Of a DNA stretch of 64,000 nucleotides, positions 47,246 to 55,796 are shown in pieces; position 1 is the first letter of the stretch; each line of letters begins with the position of its first letter. The position numbers and the translations under genes were made by a program. The stretch lies in contig NZ_FOOH01000009.1 in NCBI RefSeq assembly GCF_900113135.1, positions 1-64,000 of the forward strand. Reading direction: 5' to 3'. The notes under the pieces are model-generated. The model ran no database searches and was not told where the DNA came from. It saw only the letters and a program-made list of their open reading frames with translations. The stretch comes from Salegentibacter agarivorans (GTDB taxonomy: Bacteria; Bacteroidota; Bacteroidia; Flavobacteriales; Flavobacteriaceae).

Positions 47246-47671
47246 CTAAAGATCACCTATTTGGGTAAGTGCATTATCGGCTTTATAATCCAAAATCTTT
47301 TTAAAATATTTATGTATCGCAGGCGTATCGGCCTTTACCTTAATTTTAGAATGATCTTTATAGATAGAATATTCTTCAGCTTTGCCCTTATAAAGATGAA
47401 GTTTATAATAAGGAATAACCAGCGCGTAGGTTTCCAGTAAAGACCTAAACATCACGATAATTCCGTTGGGCCGCATTTCAACATTACAGGTATTGGCATT
47501 ATTATCCAGAACCAATAAGTTATGAATATCAATACTGGTCTCGGTAATATGTAGTTTTGGAGACCCTGTGCCGTTTAATTTCATTCGCGCAAGCAGCGTA
47601 AAAGGCTTGCCAACTTCCTTATCAATTTTCTCTTTGGTTTTACTGCGGTTATAAGAGATATTTAATAACAT
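47246..47671 (-). CDS. Conserved-looking protein of unknown function
   Basis: This 141-residue protein is rich in charged residues and beta-strands, with no signal peptide or recognised motif. The frame is open to 47716, but the segment before MLLNISYNRSK looks non-coding, and a TATCTTTA promoter-like box lies just upstream of that ATG, so I use 47671. It is convergent with the small membrane protein gene and divergent from argS. No function can be given. Confidence 0.6.
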   Translation of the reverse strand: MLLNISYNRSKTKEKIDKEVGKPFTLLARMKLNGTGSPKLHITETSIDIHNLLVLDNNANTCNVEMRPNGIIVMFRSLLETYALVIPYYKLHLYKGKAEEYSIYKDHSKIKVKADTPAIHKYFKKILDYKADNALTQIGDL

Positions 47672-47758
47672 AGCTTTTTGTTTAAAGATAAGTAAATTAC
47701 TTCGGGACATGCTCATGAAGTAATAAGAAAAAATAATTTACAATTTCGAAACAAGTCT

Positions 47759-47785
47759 CGGTGCATTTAATCTCGATTATCGAGT
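47759..47785. repeat. Dispersed repeat, copy A (upstream of argS)
   Basis: This 27-base unit begins CGGTGCATTTAATC and includes the palindrome CTCGAT-T-ATCGAG. It matches a unit at 62722-62748 at 24 of 27 positions. Both copies lie in short spacers just before a gene. Confidence 0.7.
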
Positions 47786-47790
47786 AAATT

Positions 47791-47821
47791 ATAGGCAAAA
47801 GCCTATTTTCTGTTATCTTTG
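47791..47821 (+). promoter_or_regulatory. argS promoter with overlapping palindrome
   Basis: TATCTTTG at 47814-47821 matches TAnnTTTG, 31 bases before the argS ATG. Directly upstream is the perfect palindrome ATAGGC-AAAA-GCCTAT (47791-47806), lying over the -33 region, a position suited to an operator. No -33 TTG is present. Confidence 0.55.
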
Positions 47822-47852
47822 CAGGGCTTAAAACAACAAATAAAAGTAAAAA

Positions 47853-49634
47853 ATGAAACTCCAAAGTACCCTTTCTACCCACGTAAAAGATGCTGTTAAA
47901 AAGATCTATGATGTTGAAATTGATCACTTAGAATTTCAGCCTACGCGCAAGGATTTTGAAGGAGATATTACTTTGGTGACTTTCCCAATGCTGAAAACGC
48001 TCAAAACCAATCCTGTGAAATTGGGTGAAGAAATTGGAAATTATTTAACTGAAAATGTTGCTGAAGTTTCTGGATTTAATGTGGTGAAAGGCTTTTTGAA
48101 CATTGTTTTAAGCGATGCTTATTTTCTAGATTTCTTCATTGAAATGAAAGATAGAAAAGATTTTGGGATACTTCCCGCCGCTGAAGATGCTAAAGGAATT
48201 ATGGTTGAATATTCTTCGCCAAATACCAATAAACCTTTGCACTTAGGGCATATTAGGAATATACTTTTAGGATTTTCTGTTGCCGAAATTTTAAGTGCTG
48301 CCGGAAATAAAGCCTATAAGACCCAGATTATTAACGATCGTGGGATTCATATTTGTAAATCTATGCTGGCATGGGAGCGCTTCGGGAATGGAGAAACTCC
48401 CCAATCTGTGGGCATAAAAGGAGATAAACTGGTTGGGAATTACTACGTAAAGTTTGACCAGGAATACAAAAAGGAAATTTCCGAATTAATCGAAACCAAA
48501 GGAATTTCTGAAGAAGCCGCGAAAGCTGAAGCACCAATTTTGGTGGAAGCCAAGCAAATGTTGCTAAAATGGGAAGCCGGCGATCCAGAAGTGGTTGCAC
48601 TTTGGGAAAAAATGAACCAATGGGTTTATGATGGCTTTGAAAAAACCTACGATGCTTTAGGCGTGGATTTCGACAAAAATTATTACGAAAGCGATACTTA
48701 CCTGCTTGGGAAAGACGTGGTGAACCAGGGACTTGAAAAAGGTGTTTTTTATAAAAAAGAAGACGGTAGTGTTTGGATAGATCTTACCGATGAAGGCCTG
48801 GATGAAAAAATCGTTTTACGAAGCGATGGGACTGCTGTTTATATGACGCAGGATATTGGAACCGCTATTCAAAGGGTAAAGGATTTTGATATTAGTGGGA
48901 TGGTTTATACCGTAGGAAACGAACAGGATTATCACTTTAAAGTTTTGTTTTTAATTCTGAAGAAACTCGGATTTGATTGGGCAGATTATCTATATCATTT
49001 AAGCTACGGAATGGTAGATTTACCTAGCGGAAAAATGAAAAGTAGGGAAGGAACCGTTGTAGATGCCGATGATCTTATTGCTGAAATGACCGAAACTGCC
49101 AGAAATATTTCTGAAGAATTAGGGAAATTAGACGGTTATACCGAAGTTGAAAAAGAAGAGCTCTACCGAATTATTGGTTTAGGGGCTTTGAAATATTATA
49201 TTTTAAAAGTAGATCCTAAAAAACGAATTCTCTTTAATCCTGAAGAATCTGTAGATTTCCAGGGGAATACCGGTCCGTTTATTCAATATACTTACGCGAG
49301 AATTCAATCTATAATCAGGAAAGCCGATTTCGACTTTAAGAAACCGGTAGCCGATGGCTATGAATTTCACGAAAAAGAACGTTCGTTAATCAAGCAGCTT
49401 CAGTTATATCCTGAAACAATTCAGTTGGCGGCAGAAAATCATAGTCCGGCGTTGATTGCTAACTACACGTACGATCTGGTAAAAGAATTCAATTCATTTT
49501 ATCAAAATGTAACTATCCTTGGTACTGAGGATATTACCGAAAAAATTTTAAGAGTGCAATTGGCCAATAGTGTTGGGAATGTTATAAAATCTTCTTTTGG
49601 CTTATTGGGAATCCAGGTGCCAGAAAGAATGTAG
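47853..49634 (+). CDS. argS: Arginyl-tRNA synthetase
   Basis: The 593-residue class I synthetase charges tRNA-Arg. The N-terminal Arg-tRNA-synthetase domain is followed by the HIGH-type motif NKPLHLGHIRN (near residue 125-135) and the KMSKS-equivalent SGKMKSREGTVV. The C-terminal DALR anticodon-binding domain ends in SSFGLLGIQVPERM. Full length. It is preceded by a promoter with a palindrome and followed by degenerate repeats and ffh. Confidence 0.97.
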   Translation: MKLQSTLSTHVKDAVKKIYDVEIDHLEFQPTRKDFEGDITLVTFPMLKTLKTNPVKLGEEIGNYLTENVAEVSGFNVVKGFLNIVLSDAYFLDFFIEMKDRKDFGILPAAEDAKGIMVEYSSPNTNKPLHLGHIRNILLGFSVAEILSAAGNKAYKTQIINDRGIHICKSMLAWERFGNGETPQSVGIKGDKLVGNYYVKFDQEYKKEISELIETKGISEEAAKAEAPILVEAKQMLLKWEAGDPEVVALWEKMNQWVYDGFEKTYDALGVDFDKNYYESDTYLLGKDVVNQGLEKGVFYKKEDGSVWIDLTDEGLDEKIVLRSDGTAVYMTQDIGTAIQRVKDFDISGMVYTVGNEQDYHFKVLFLILKKLGFDWADYLYHLSYGMVDLPSGKMKSREGTVVDADDLIAEMTETARNISEELGKLDGYTEVEKEELYRIIGLGALKYYILKVDPKKRILFNPEESVDFQGNTGPFIQYTYARIQSIIRKADFDFKKPVADGYEFHEKERSLIKQLQLYPETIQLAAENHSPALIANYTYDLVKEFNSFYQNVTILGTEDITEKILRVQLANSVGNVIKSSFGLLGIQVPERM

Positions 49635-49662
49635 AAAGCCCCCCTTGTCCCCGAAAGGAGAA
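49635..49662. repeat. Degenerate copy of the CCCCC-type repeat after argS
   Basis: AAAGCCCCCCTTGTCCCC, then GAAAGGAGAA, directly follows the argS stop and resembles the left half of the element at 51199-51283. No T run follows, so it is not a normal terminator. Confidence 0.5.
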
Positions 49663-49728
49663 TAAAAAGATAGATTAAATATTTAAAATGAGGTGAAATA
49701 AAAAGTTTTCACTTCAGGCTCAAATCAT

Positions 49729-49736
49729 TAAATTTG
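49729..49736 (+). promoter_or_regulatory. -7 promoter box for ffh
   Basis: TAAATTTG matches TAnnTTTG, 134 bases before ffh. The long leader contains G/C-rich stretches around 49765-49830 (CCTCGGGATAAG, then CGGGGCGAGCCTCGG) that may fold. The -33 region has only a weak GTTTTC. Confidence 0.5.
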
Positions 49737-49870
49737 CAATTCGTTGAAAAACGGAGAATAAAACCTCGGGATAAGTCCTGAAGGTTTAAATTGAAAAAAG
49801 TTTTCAAAATATCGGGGCGAGCCTCGGCAGAATTATACCCTTTATGGGAAATTAAACCATAGGAAAAATT

Positions 49871-51199
49871 ATGTTTGATAGTTTAAGTGATAAGTTAGAT
49901 AATGCCTTACACGTTTTAAAAGGCCACGGGCAAATTACCGAGGTAAACGTTGCCGAAACTTTAAAAGAAGTGAGACGTGCTTTGGTGGATGCCGATGTGA
50001 ACTATAAAATTGCCAAAGACTTTACCAATACCGTAAAGGAAAAAGCGCTTGGTCAAGACGTTTTAACCGCTCTGAAACCAGGCCAGATGATGGTGAAATT
50101 GGTGAAGGATGAACTTACCCAGTTAATGGGTGGGGAAGCCGAAGGAATTAATCTTTCCGGAGATCCTTCTATTATTCTTATGTCTGGATTACAGGGTAGT
50201 GGTAAAACAACTTTCTCTGGAAAACTTGCTAATTTTCTAAAAACTAAAAAGACCAAAAAACCACTTTTGGTGGCTTGTGATGTTTATCGTCCTGCAGCGA
50301 TCAACCAGTTACACGTAGTTGGTGAGCAGGTTGGCGTTGAGGTGTTTTCAGATGAAGGTAACCAGGATCCGGTTGCTATTTCTAAAGCTGCCATTGCACA
50401 CGCTAAGCAAAATGGCCACAATGTGGTTATTATAGATACCGCGGGTCGTTTAGCTGTAGATGAGGCGATGATGACCGAGATATCCAATATCCACGAAGCA
50501 ATCCAACCGCACGAGACTTTATTCGTGGTAGATTCTATGACGGGTCAGGATGCGGTGAATACAGCCAAAACTTTTAATGAAAGGTTGAATTTTGATGGGG
50601 TAATCCTTACAAAATTAGATGGTGATACTCGTGGTGGTGCGGCGATTTCCATTAAATCTGTAGTTAATAAGCCTATTAAATTTATTGGTACCGGTGAGAA
50701 AATGGACGCACTAGATGTGTTCTATCCAGACCGTATGGCCGATAGGATTCTTGGGATGGGAGATGTGGTGTCTCTTGTGGAACGTGCCCAGGAACAATAT
50801 GATGAAGAGGAAGCAAGAAAACTTCAGAAGAAAATTGCCAAGAACCAGTTTGGTTTTGACGATTTCCTGAAGCAATTACAGCAAATCAAGAAAATGGGGT
50901 CTATGAAAGACCTTATGGGAATGATTCCGGGAGCCGGAAAAATGCTGAAAGATGTAGATATTGATGATGATGCCTTTAAAGGAATTGAAGCAATAATTCA
51001 CTCGATGACTCCCGAAGAAAGAAGCAATCCAAAAGTTATAAATTCCAGCCGAAAGAAACGAATTAGTAAAGGTTCGGGAACATCGGTACAGGAAGTTAAC
51101 CAATTGTTGAAGCAATTCAACCAGATGGGTAAAATGATGAAGATGATGCAAGGTGGCGGCGGCCAGAAGATGATGCAAATGATGAAGGGAATGAAGTAA
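49871..51199 (+). CDS. ffh: Signal recognition particle protein Ffh
   Basis: The 442-residue SRP GTPase targets nascent membrane proteins to the Sec translocon. The N domain is followed by G1 GLQGSGKTTFSGKLA, G2 DVYRPAA, G3 DTAGR, and G4 TKLDGDTRGG. The C-terminal M domain is methionine-rich (QMGKMMKMMQ near the end) and contains the RNA-binding segment near SRKKRISKGSGT. Full length. The next gene, folD, starts after a G/C-rich repeat. Confidence 0.97.
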   Translation: MFDSLSDKLDNALHVLKGHGQITEVNVAETLKEVRRALVDADVNYKIAKDFTNTVKEKALGQDVLTALKPGQMMVKLVKDELTQLMGGEAEGINLSGDPSIILMSGLQGSGKTTFSGKLANFLKTKKTKKPLLVACDVYRPAAINQLHVVGEQVGVEVFSDEGNQDPVAISKAAIAHAKQNGHNVVIIDTAGRLAVDEAMMTEISNIHEAIQPHETLFVVDSMTGQDAVNTAKTFNERLNFDGVILTKLDGDTRGGAAISIKSVVNKPIKFIGTGEKMDALDVFYPDRMADRILGMGDVVSLVERAQEQYDEEEARKLQKKIAKNQFGFDDFLKQLQQIKKMGSMKDLMGMIPGAGKMLKDVDIDDDAFKGIEAIIHSMTPEERSNPKVINSSRKKRISKGSGTSVQEVNQLLKQFNQMGKMMKMMQGGGGQKMMQMMKGMK

Positions 51200-51283
51200 A
51201 AAGCCCCCTAACCCCCAAAGGGGGGAATTAATGAAAAACAAATCGCAACTCTCCTCCCTTTTGGGGAGGTCGGGAGGGGCTTA
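51199..51283. repeat. G/C-rich palindromic element between ffh and folD
   Basis: Two related halves face each other: AAGCCCCCTAACCCCCAAAG... (51201-51225) and CTCCTCCCTTTTGGGGAGG...GGGGCTT (51251-51282). The ends are an inverted AAGCCCC. An ATG inside (51231) creates a false N-terminal extension of folD. Similar half-elements lie at 43928 and 49635. Confidence 0.7.
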
Positions 51284-51296
51284 TAGATTACTGATA

Positions 51297-52208
51297 ATGA
51301 TCATTTTAGACGGAAAAAAAACCAGCAACGATATTAAAGATGAGATTGCTGCTGAGGTTGAAAAGATTAAAAAAAGAGGTGAAAAAGTACCTCATTTAGC
51401 TGCAATTATCGTTGGGAACGACGGTGCCAGCTTAACCTATGTAAATGCAAAAGTAAAATCCTGTAAACGCGTAGGATTTCAATCTTCTCTATACAGATTA
51501 CCAAATACGGTAAGCGAGTTGGAGTTACTTGACAAGATTGAAGAACTAAATCAGAATGATGATATAGACGGATTTATTGTTCAGCTTCCATTGCCTCCAC
51601 AAATTGATACGCAAAAAGTATTAAACGCCGTTGACCCCGATAAAGATGTAGATGGTTTTCATCCTACCAACTTTGGAAAAATGGCTTTGGATATGACGTC
51701 TTTTATTCCGGCTACTCCTTTTGGCATTTTAGAATTACTGGAGCGTTATGATATTCCTACCAAAGGAAAACATACCGTGGTTATTGGTAGAAGTTATATA
51801 GTGGGAAGACCTATGAGTATTTTAATGGGACGGAGTGGTTTCCCTGGAAACTCAACCGTAACTTTAACTCACGAATTCACCAAAAATATTACCCAAATAA
51901 CTTCTCAGGCAGATATTATTATAATTGCCGTTGGAATTCCAGATTTTCTGAAGGCGGAAATGATTAAGGATGATGCAGTAATTATTGACGTTGGAATTAC
52001 CAGGGTGCCAAATGATGAAGCGGAAAAAGGCTATGTAATTAAAGGTGATGTAGACTTTGATAATGTAAGTAAACGTGCCTCTTATATAACGCCTGTGCCT
52101 GGTGGAGTAGGACCAATGACGGTTTCAATGTTGCTTAAAAACACTTTGCTTGCTACAGAAAGACATAAGAAAAGAGCAAAAGAAAACAGTAAAGCCAGAT
52201 CTGTTTAA
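51297..52208 (+). CDS. folD: Methylenetetrahydrofolate dehydrogenase/cyclohydrolase
   Basis: The 303-residue bifunctional enzyme interconverts 5,10-methylene- and 10-formyl-tetrahydrofolate with NADP. Signatures are the active-site region YVNAKVKSCKRVGF (Tyr and Lys), DGFIVQLPLPPQID, the nucleotide site VVIGRSYIVGRPMSILM, and PVPGGVGPMTVSMLL. The frame is open upstream to 51231, but that part lies in a G/C-rich repeat; the family start is MIILDGKK at 51297. A bidirectional terminator follows. Confidence 0.95.
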   Translation: MIILDGKKTSNDIKDEIAAEVEKIKKRGEKVPHLAAIIVGNDGASLTYVNAKVKSCKRVGFQSSLYRLPNTVSELELLDKIEELNQNDDIDGFIVQLPLPPQIDTQKVLNAVDPDKDVDGFHPTNFGKMALDMTSFIPATPFGILELLERYDIPTKGKHTVVIGRSYIVGRPMSILMGRSGFPGNSTVTLTHEFTKNITQITSQADIIIIAVGIPDFLKAEMIKDDAVIIDVGITRVPNDEAEKGYVIKGDVDFDNVSKRASYITPVPGGVGPMTVSMLLKNTLLATERHKKRAKENSKARSV

Positions 52209-52223
52209 GCAGGTTTTCAGTAT

Positions 52224-52274
52224 AAAAAAAAGTCCTGTTAGATCTTACATTTAGTAGATTTAACAGGACTTTTT
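52224..52274. terminator. Bidirectional terminator between folD and the DUF1232 gene
   Basis: AAAAAGTCCTGTTA (52227-52240) pairs with TAACAGGACTTTTT (52261-52274). The 20-base interior has additional ATCT/AGAT pairing. A and T runs flank both sides, so it can serve folD (+) and the convergent gene (-). Confidence 0.88.
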
Positions 52275-52304
52275 CATTGATTGGGATTCAGAAAAAAATA
52301 GAAA

Positions 52305-52706
52305 CTAATCTTCTTCTAATTTCCAATCTAAATATTTATGAAGGTCAGTTTCAATAAATCTTAAGGTAATGGTCAGTAGCGCAAAATCATCTACATAACC
52401 AATTCCGGGCAGAAAATCGGGTACTATATCTAACGGATTAAGCACGTACAGGAGCACAAAAGCTATGGCGGCTATAGAAAACCACGGGATATCTTTGTAA
52501 ACACCTTTTCGGTAATCTTTTAGCATCCCAAACATCACTTTTCCCAGCTCAGTATATTTTCTTAAAGCACCAGAATTATTAATTTTATCATCAATTTCTT
52601 TTTGATTTTTTACGGCAATATCAATATCGCCATCTTTAATTTGAGTAGCTCCTTTTTTTAGGTATTTCTCATCAATTTCTTCTTTCTTTTTACTAAACAT
52701 ATTCAT
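52305..52706 (-). CDS. YkvA/DUF1232 family membrane protein
   Basis: The 133-residue protein has the DUF1232 core YVLNPLDIVPDFLPGIGYVDDFALLTITL at about residues 80-110, with one transmembrane segment before it (IPWFSIAAIAFVLLYVL). The N-terminal half is charged and helical. The family is widespread and its function is not known. It is 31 bases after the AI-2E family gene and may share its transcript. Confidence 0.88.
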   Translation of the reverse strand: MNMFSKKKEEIDEKYLKKGATQIKDGDIDIAVKNQKEIDDKINNSGALRKYTELGKVMFGMLKDYRKGVYKDIPWFSIAAIAFVLLYVLNPLDIVPDFLPGIGYVDDFALLTITLRFIETDLHKYLDWKLEED

Positions 52707-52737
52707 AATTCTTCATTTTGTGGTTAGTAGTTATTTT

Positions 52738-53757
52738 TTAAAGTCGGTCGTGGGCATTTCCGTATTCCTTTTTATAAATTTTCAGAATTAATAAAAACAG
52801 GGAAATAAGCAAAGGCCCAAAAATTAATCCTATAAAACCAAACAGCTGTACTCCAACAATTACACCAAAAAGGGTGATTAGCGGATGCACAGCGGCGAGT
52901 CTATCCAGGATATAAAGTCTAATAATATTATCGGTAGAACCAACTACAACAAAGCCGTAGATTAGCATTGCAATGGCCTGCCAGTTATCGCCCTGGGCTA
53001 TTAACAGTATTACTACCGGGAGAATACCAATTGCCGTACCTATAAAAGGAATCATAGATCCTATGGCGGTTATTACAAACCAAAAGAAAGGATCTGGTAC
53101 ACCAAAAATTAAGTATCCAATAAGTGCAATAATTCCCTGGAATATAGCCACCAGCGGAATACCCAATGCGTTAGATTTAACAAGTTGATCACTTTCTTGT
53201 GCAATTATCTCCAGGTTATCATTCCCAAGCGGGATATAAGAAATAAGAGAAGATTTCATAGACTCTCTTTTAACCAGCATATAGTAAAGCATAAAATACA
53301 TAATACCAATAGCAATAAAGGCATTAAATGTGCCGCCTGCCAAACTTTGCAGGTTTCCAGACATCCAGTTTGTTACAGAAGAGGTATCTATAGACTCACT
53401 TAAACTATAACCTATATAGGTTTCAGCTTCGGTAAGTTGTTCTTTAACGGCCCTAATGACACGTTCAGAGTTTGCAACCGCTTTACTAATTTTAGAAGTA
53501 AGCATTACTACAATTAGTATAATAGGCACCAGGATACCTACAAAAGATCCTGCCATTAAGAGCGCTGCTGCTACCGGAGGTTTCCAACCCCTGGCCAGTA
53601 ATTTTTTCATCCAATTGCGCAAAAGAACGTATAAAGTAATTGCCCCTAAAACCCCCGAGAGGTATGGGATAATTTCTTTAAAAATTAAAACCGTTAAAAA
53701 GATAATGAGCATTAGTACGAAAATTTGCCGTACCAGTGCCGGTTTTAATCTATCCAT
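52738..53757 (-). CDS. AI-2E family transporter (UPF0118)
   Basis: The 339-residue membrane protein has about seven or eight hydrophobic segments. The family hallmark near the middle reads PFFWFVITAIGSMIPFIGTAIGILPVVILLIAQGD, followed by IRLYILDRLAAVHPLITLFGVIVGVQLFGFIGLIFGPL. Members export diverse small molecules or act as antiporters. The AI-2 role is established only for a few, so the substrate here is unknown. It lies between the glyoxalase-like and DUF1232 genes on the same strand. Confidence 0.92.
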   Translation of the reverse strand: MDRLKPALVRQIFVLMLIIFLTVLIFKEIIPYLSGVLGAITLYVLLRNWMKKLLARGWKPPVAAALLMAGSFVGILVPIILIVVMLTSKISKAVANSERVIRAVKEQLTEAETYIGYSLSESIDTSSVTNWMSGNLQSLAGGTFNAFIAIGIMYFMLYYMLVKRESMKSSLISYIPLGNDNLEIIAQESDQLVKSNALGIPLVAIFQGIIALIGYLIFGVPDPFFWFVITAIGSMIPFIGTAIGILPVVILLIAQGDNWQAIAMLIYGFVVVGSTDNIIRLYILDRLAAVHPLITLFGVIVGVQLFGFIGLIFGPLLISLFLLILKIYKKEYGNAHDRL

Positions 53758-53775
53758 ATTTTTGTGCTTGGTTGG

Positions 53776-54198
53776 TTATTTTGCAAATAGTTGTTCTTTA
53801 TTTTTAAAGGCTTTGAATTCCAGTGCATTTCCGCTGGGATCTTTAAAAAACATTGTGGCTTGTTCCCCTACCTGGCCCTCAAAACGGATGTAAGGCTCAA
53901 TTTCAAAATCAATATTTTTTGATCGTAATAAATTAGCAAATTCCTGAAATACTTCCCATTCCAGAACTACTCCAAAATGCGGTACAGGCACATCTTTACC
54001 ATCTACAGGATTGCTATGTGCTTTTTCGGTTTCGTTAGCCGGTTTATAATGAATTACCAATTGGTGCCCGAAAAAATTAAAATCTACCCAATGATCACTG
54101 CTGCGGCCTTCGCCACAACCCAGGGTTTCTTTATAAAATTTCCTGGCTTTTTCTAAATTTGATACCGGGATTGCTAAATGAAACGGTTGTACCTTCAT
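53776..54198 (-). CDS. VOC-fold (glyoxalase/dioxygenase superfamily) protein
   Basis: The 140-residue protein begins [27 protein letters not shown], the usual start of a vicinal-oxygen-chelate domain, and has [13 protein letters not shown] and [10 protein letters not shown] strands with likely metal-binding His and Glu. The last strand [17 protein letters not shown] supplies another Glu. Such proteins may be dioxygenases, isomerases or resistance proteins; the reaction is not known. The frame is open to 54243, but the domain starts at the ATG at 54198. Confidence 0.88.
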   Translation of the reverse strand: MKVQPFHLAIPVSNLEKARKFYKETLGCGEGRSSDHWVDFNFFGHQLVIHYKPANETEKAHSNPVDGKDVPVPHFGVVLEWEVFQEFANLLRSKNIDFEIEPYIRFEGQVGEQATMFFKDPSGNALEFKAFKNKEQLFAK

Positions 54199-54291
54199 AA
54201 ATCTTAATAGAATTACATTATTATACGCTATTAAAATTAACAAGTAATCTTAACATGCGGGCAAGCCACAGCGCTAATAATGTGTTAAGAT

Positions 54292-55101
54292 TTAATCTTT
54301 ACGAGGTCTTTTGCCAGATCGCAGTTTTGTTTTAGATTTTAAAGCAGAAGCTTTAAGACGGGAAGCTTCTTCTGTCTTGCTGGATTCGTCTACCATGTGG
54401 TTGATGGTATTAAGTTCTTCCTGGGTAAGGTCACGCCATTGCCCCACCGGGACGTCCAGGCTAACATTCATAATTCTAATGCGTTTAAGCGCGGTAACTT
54501 CATAACCTAAAAACTCACACATTCTACGAATTTGTCGGTTTAGTCCCTGGGTAAGTATAATTCTGAAATCATTCTTTCCTAATTTCTCTACTTCGCATTT
54601 TTTAGTGGTGGTTCCCAAAATAGGTACTCCATTGCCCATTCTTCTAATAAAATCTGGAGTAATGGGTTTATTGACTGAAACTATATATTCCTTCTCGTGG
54701 TTGTTCCTGGCGCGTAGAATCTTATTAACAATATCCCCATCGTTGGTAAGAAAAATAAGTCCTTCACTGGGTTTATCCAGTCTGCCAATAGGAAAAATTC
54801 TTTTCGGATAATTTATATAATCAATAATATTGTCTTTTTCCACACGGGTATCGGTGGTGCAAACAATGCCTACCGGTTTATTGAAGGCGATATAAACATT
54901 TGGTTCTTTTTTTTCTGCATCAGAAACCGTTTTCCCGTCTACTTTTACCACATCATCGGGACCAATTTTGGTGCCCATTTCGGGTACAGCTCCATTAATG
55001 GTCACCCGGCCCTGATCTATGAGTTTATCAGCCGCGCGGCGTGAGCAGTAACCTATTTCACTTAAGTATTTATTTATTCGGGTAAGCTTCTGTTCAGACA
55101 T
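54292..55101 (-). CDS. rluF: RluF-type rRNA pseudouridine synthase
   Basis: The 269-residue protein has an N-terminal S4 RNA-binding domain ([29 protein letters not shown]) and a RsuA-family catalytic domain with [18 protein letters not shown], containing the catalytic Asp. The C-terminal tail is basic ([15 protein letters not shown]). The order of motifs and CVTDTR-like [11 protein letters not shown] favours RluF, which modifies U2604 of 23S rRNA. Other RsuA-family targets remain possible. The open frame reaches 55128 at a TTG inside the promoter box, so I use ATG 55101. Confidence 0.88.
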   Translation of the reverse strand: MSEQKLTRINKYLSEIGYCSRRAADKLIDQGRVTINGAVPEMGTKIGPDDVVKVDGKTVSDAEKKEPNVYIAFNKPVGIVCTTDTRVEKDNIIDYINYPKRIFPIGRLDKPSEGLIFLTNDGDIVNKILRARNNHEKEYIVSVNKPITPDFIRRMGNGVPILGTTTKKCEVEKLGKNDFRIILTQGLNRQIRRMCEFLGYEVTALKRIRIMNVSLDVPVGQWRDLTQEELNTINHMVDESSKTEEASRLKASALKSKTKLRSGKRPRKD

Positions 55102-55117
55102 AAAAAAGATTGTGCTG

Positions 55118-55125
55118 CAAAGATA
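55118..55125 (-). promoter_or_regulatory. -7 promoter box for rluF
   Basis: TATCTTTG on the minus strand matches TAnnTTTG exactly, 16 bases before the ATG at 55101. The -33 region has only a TTA at the expected distance. Confidence 0.55.
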
Positions 55126-55172
55126 CAAGAATTCGCCGCGAAACTAATTTTTTAAAAAATAATCAAGGTACA

Positions 55173-55200
55173 GGCAACCTTTTGTAACTTTCCTGCGTCT
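55173..55200 (+). promoter_or_regulatory. ECF-type promoter of the sigma factor operon
   Basis: GGCAACC (55173-55179) and GCGTCT (55195-55200) are the AAC and CGTC elements recognised by many ECF sigma factors. The spacer between AACC and CGTC is 16 bases, the standard distance. It lies 35 bases before the sigma gene, so the operon is probably driven by its own product. Confidence 0.7.
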
Positions 55201-55235
55201 ATGTAAATAGAAGGCCTTTTAATTAGAAAAATCGG

Positions 55236-55796
55236 GTGAAAGTAATTCAACTCTTTAAAAACGAAACTCAATTAATAAAGCGTGCGGCTAAAAAAGACCG
55301 TAAGGCGCAGCGCGAATTATATGAGTTGCATTCGGGAAAAATGCTTAGCGTTTGCCGGCAGTATATAAAGGATATGCACCACGCCGAAGAAGTTATGCTT
55401 AACGGATTTCTAAAAGTTTTCACCCACCTTAAAGATTTTGAATCCAAAGGAAGTTTTGAAGGCTGGATAAGAAAAATTATGGTGAGGGAATCAATTTCTT
55501 TTTTAAGATCACAAAAGAAAATTGTTTTTAGTAACGAAGAAATCGCAGACACTGGTTTTTCTGAAGAAATGAATACAGAGCTAAACGTGGCACATATTCA
55601 AAACCTCATAGACAATTTGCCGGAAGGCTACAGGATGGTTTTTGTTATGTATGCGGTAGAAGGATATAAGCACGCCGAGATTGCGAAAATGCTGAAGATA
55701 ACCGAAGGGACTTCAAAATCGCAATTATCTAAAGCGAGAAAAATGTTGCAGGAGCAGTTAAATATACAAAACACATCGGATTATGGAATTAAATAA
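55236..55796 (+). CDS. ECF RNA polymerase sigma factor (sigma-70 family)
   Basis: The 186-residue protein has sigma region 2 (QRELYELHSGKMLSVCRQYIKDMHHAEEVMLNGFLKVFTHLKDFE, residues 25-70, then FEGWIRKIMVRESISFLRSQK) and region 4 (LPEGYRMVFVMYAVEGYKHAEIAKMLKITEGTSKSQLSKARKML, near 127-170). Regions 1 and 3 are absent, as in ECF factors. The start is GTG at 55236. It overlaps the next gene by 14 bases. An ECF-type promoter lies immediately upstream. Confidence 0.92.
   Translation: MKVIQLFKNETQLIKRAAKKDRKAQRELYELHSGKMLSVCRQYIKDMHHAEEVMLNGFLKVFTHLKDFESKGSFEGWIRKIMVRESISFLRSQKKIVFSNEEIADTGFSEEMNTELNVAHIQNLIDNLPEGYRMVFVMYAVEGYKHAEIAKMLKITEGTSKSQLSKARKMLQEQLNIQNTSDYGIK

Noticed and set aside
51231-51296. 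N-terminal extension of FolD
   Set aside because: The extra 22 codons lie in a G/C-rich dispersed palindrome; FolD homology begins at the ATG at 51297.
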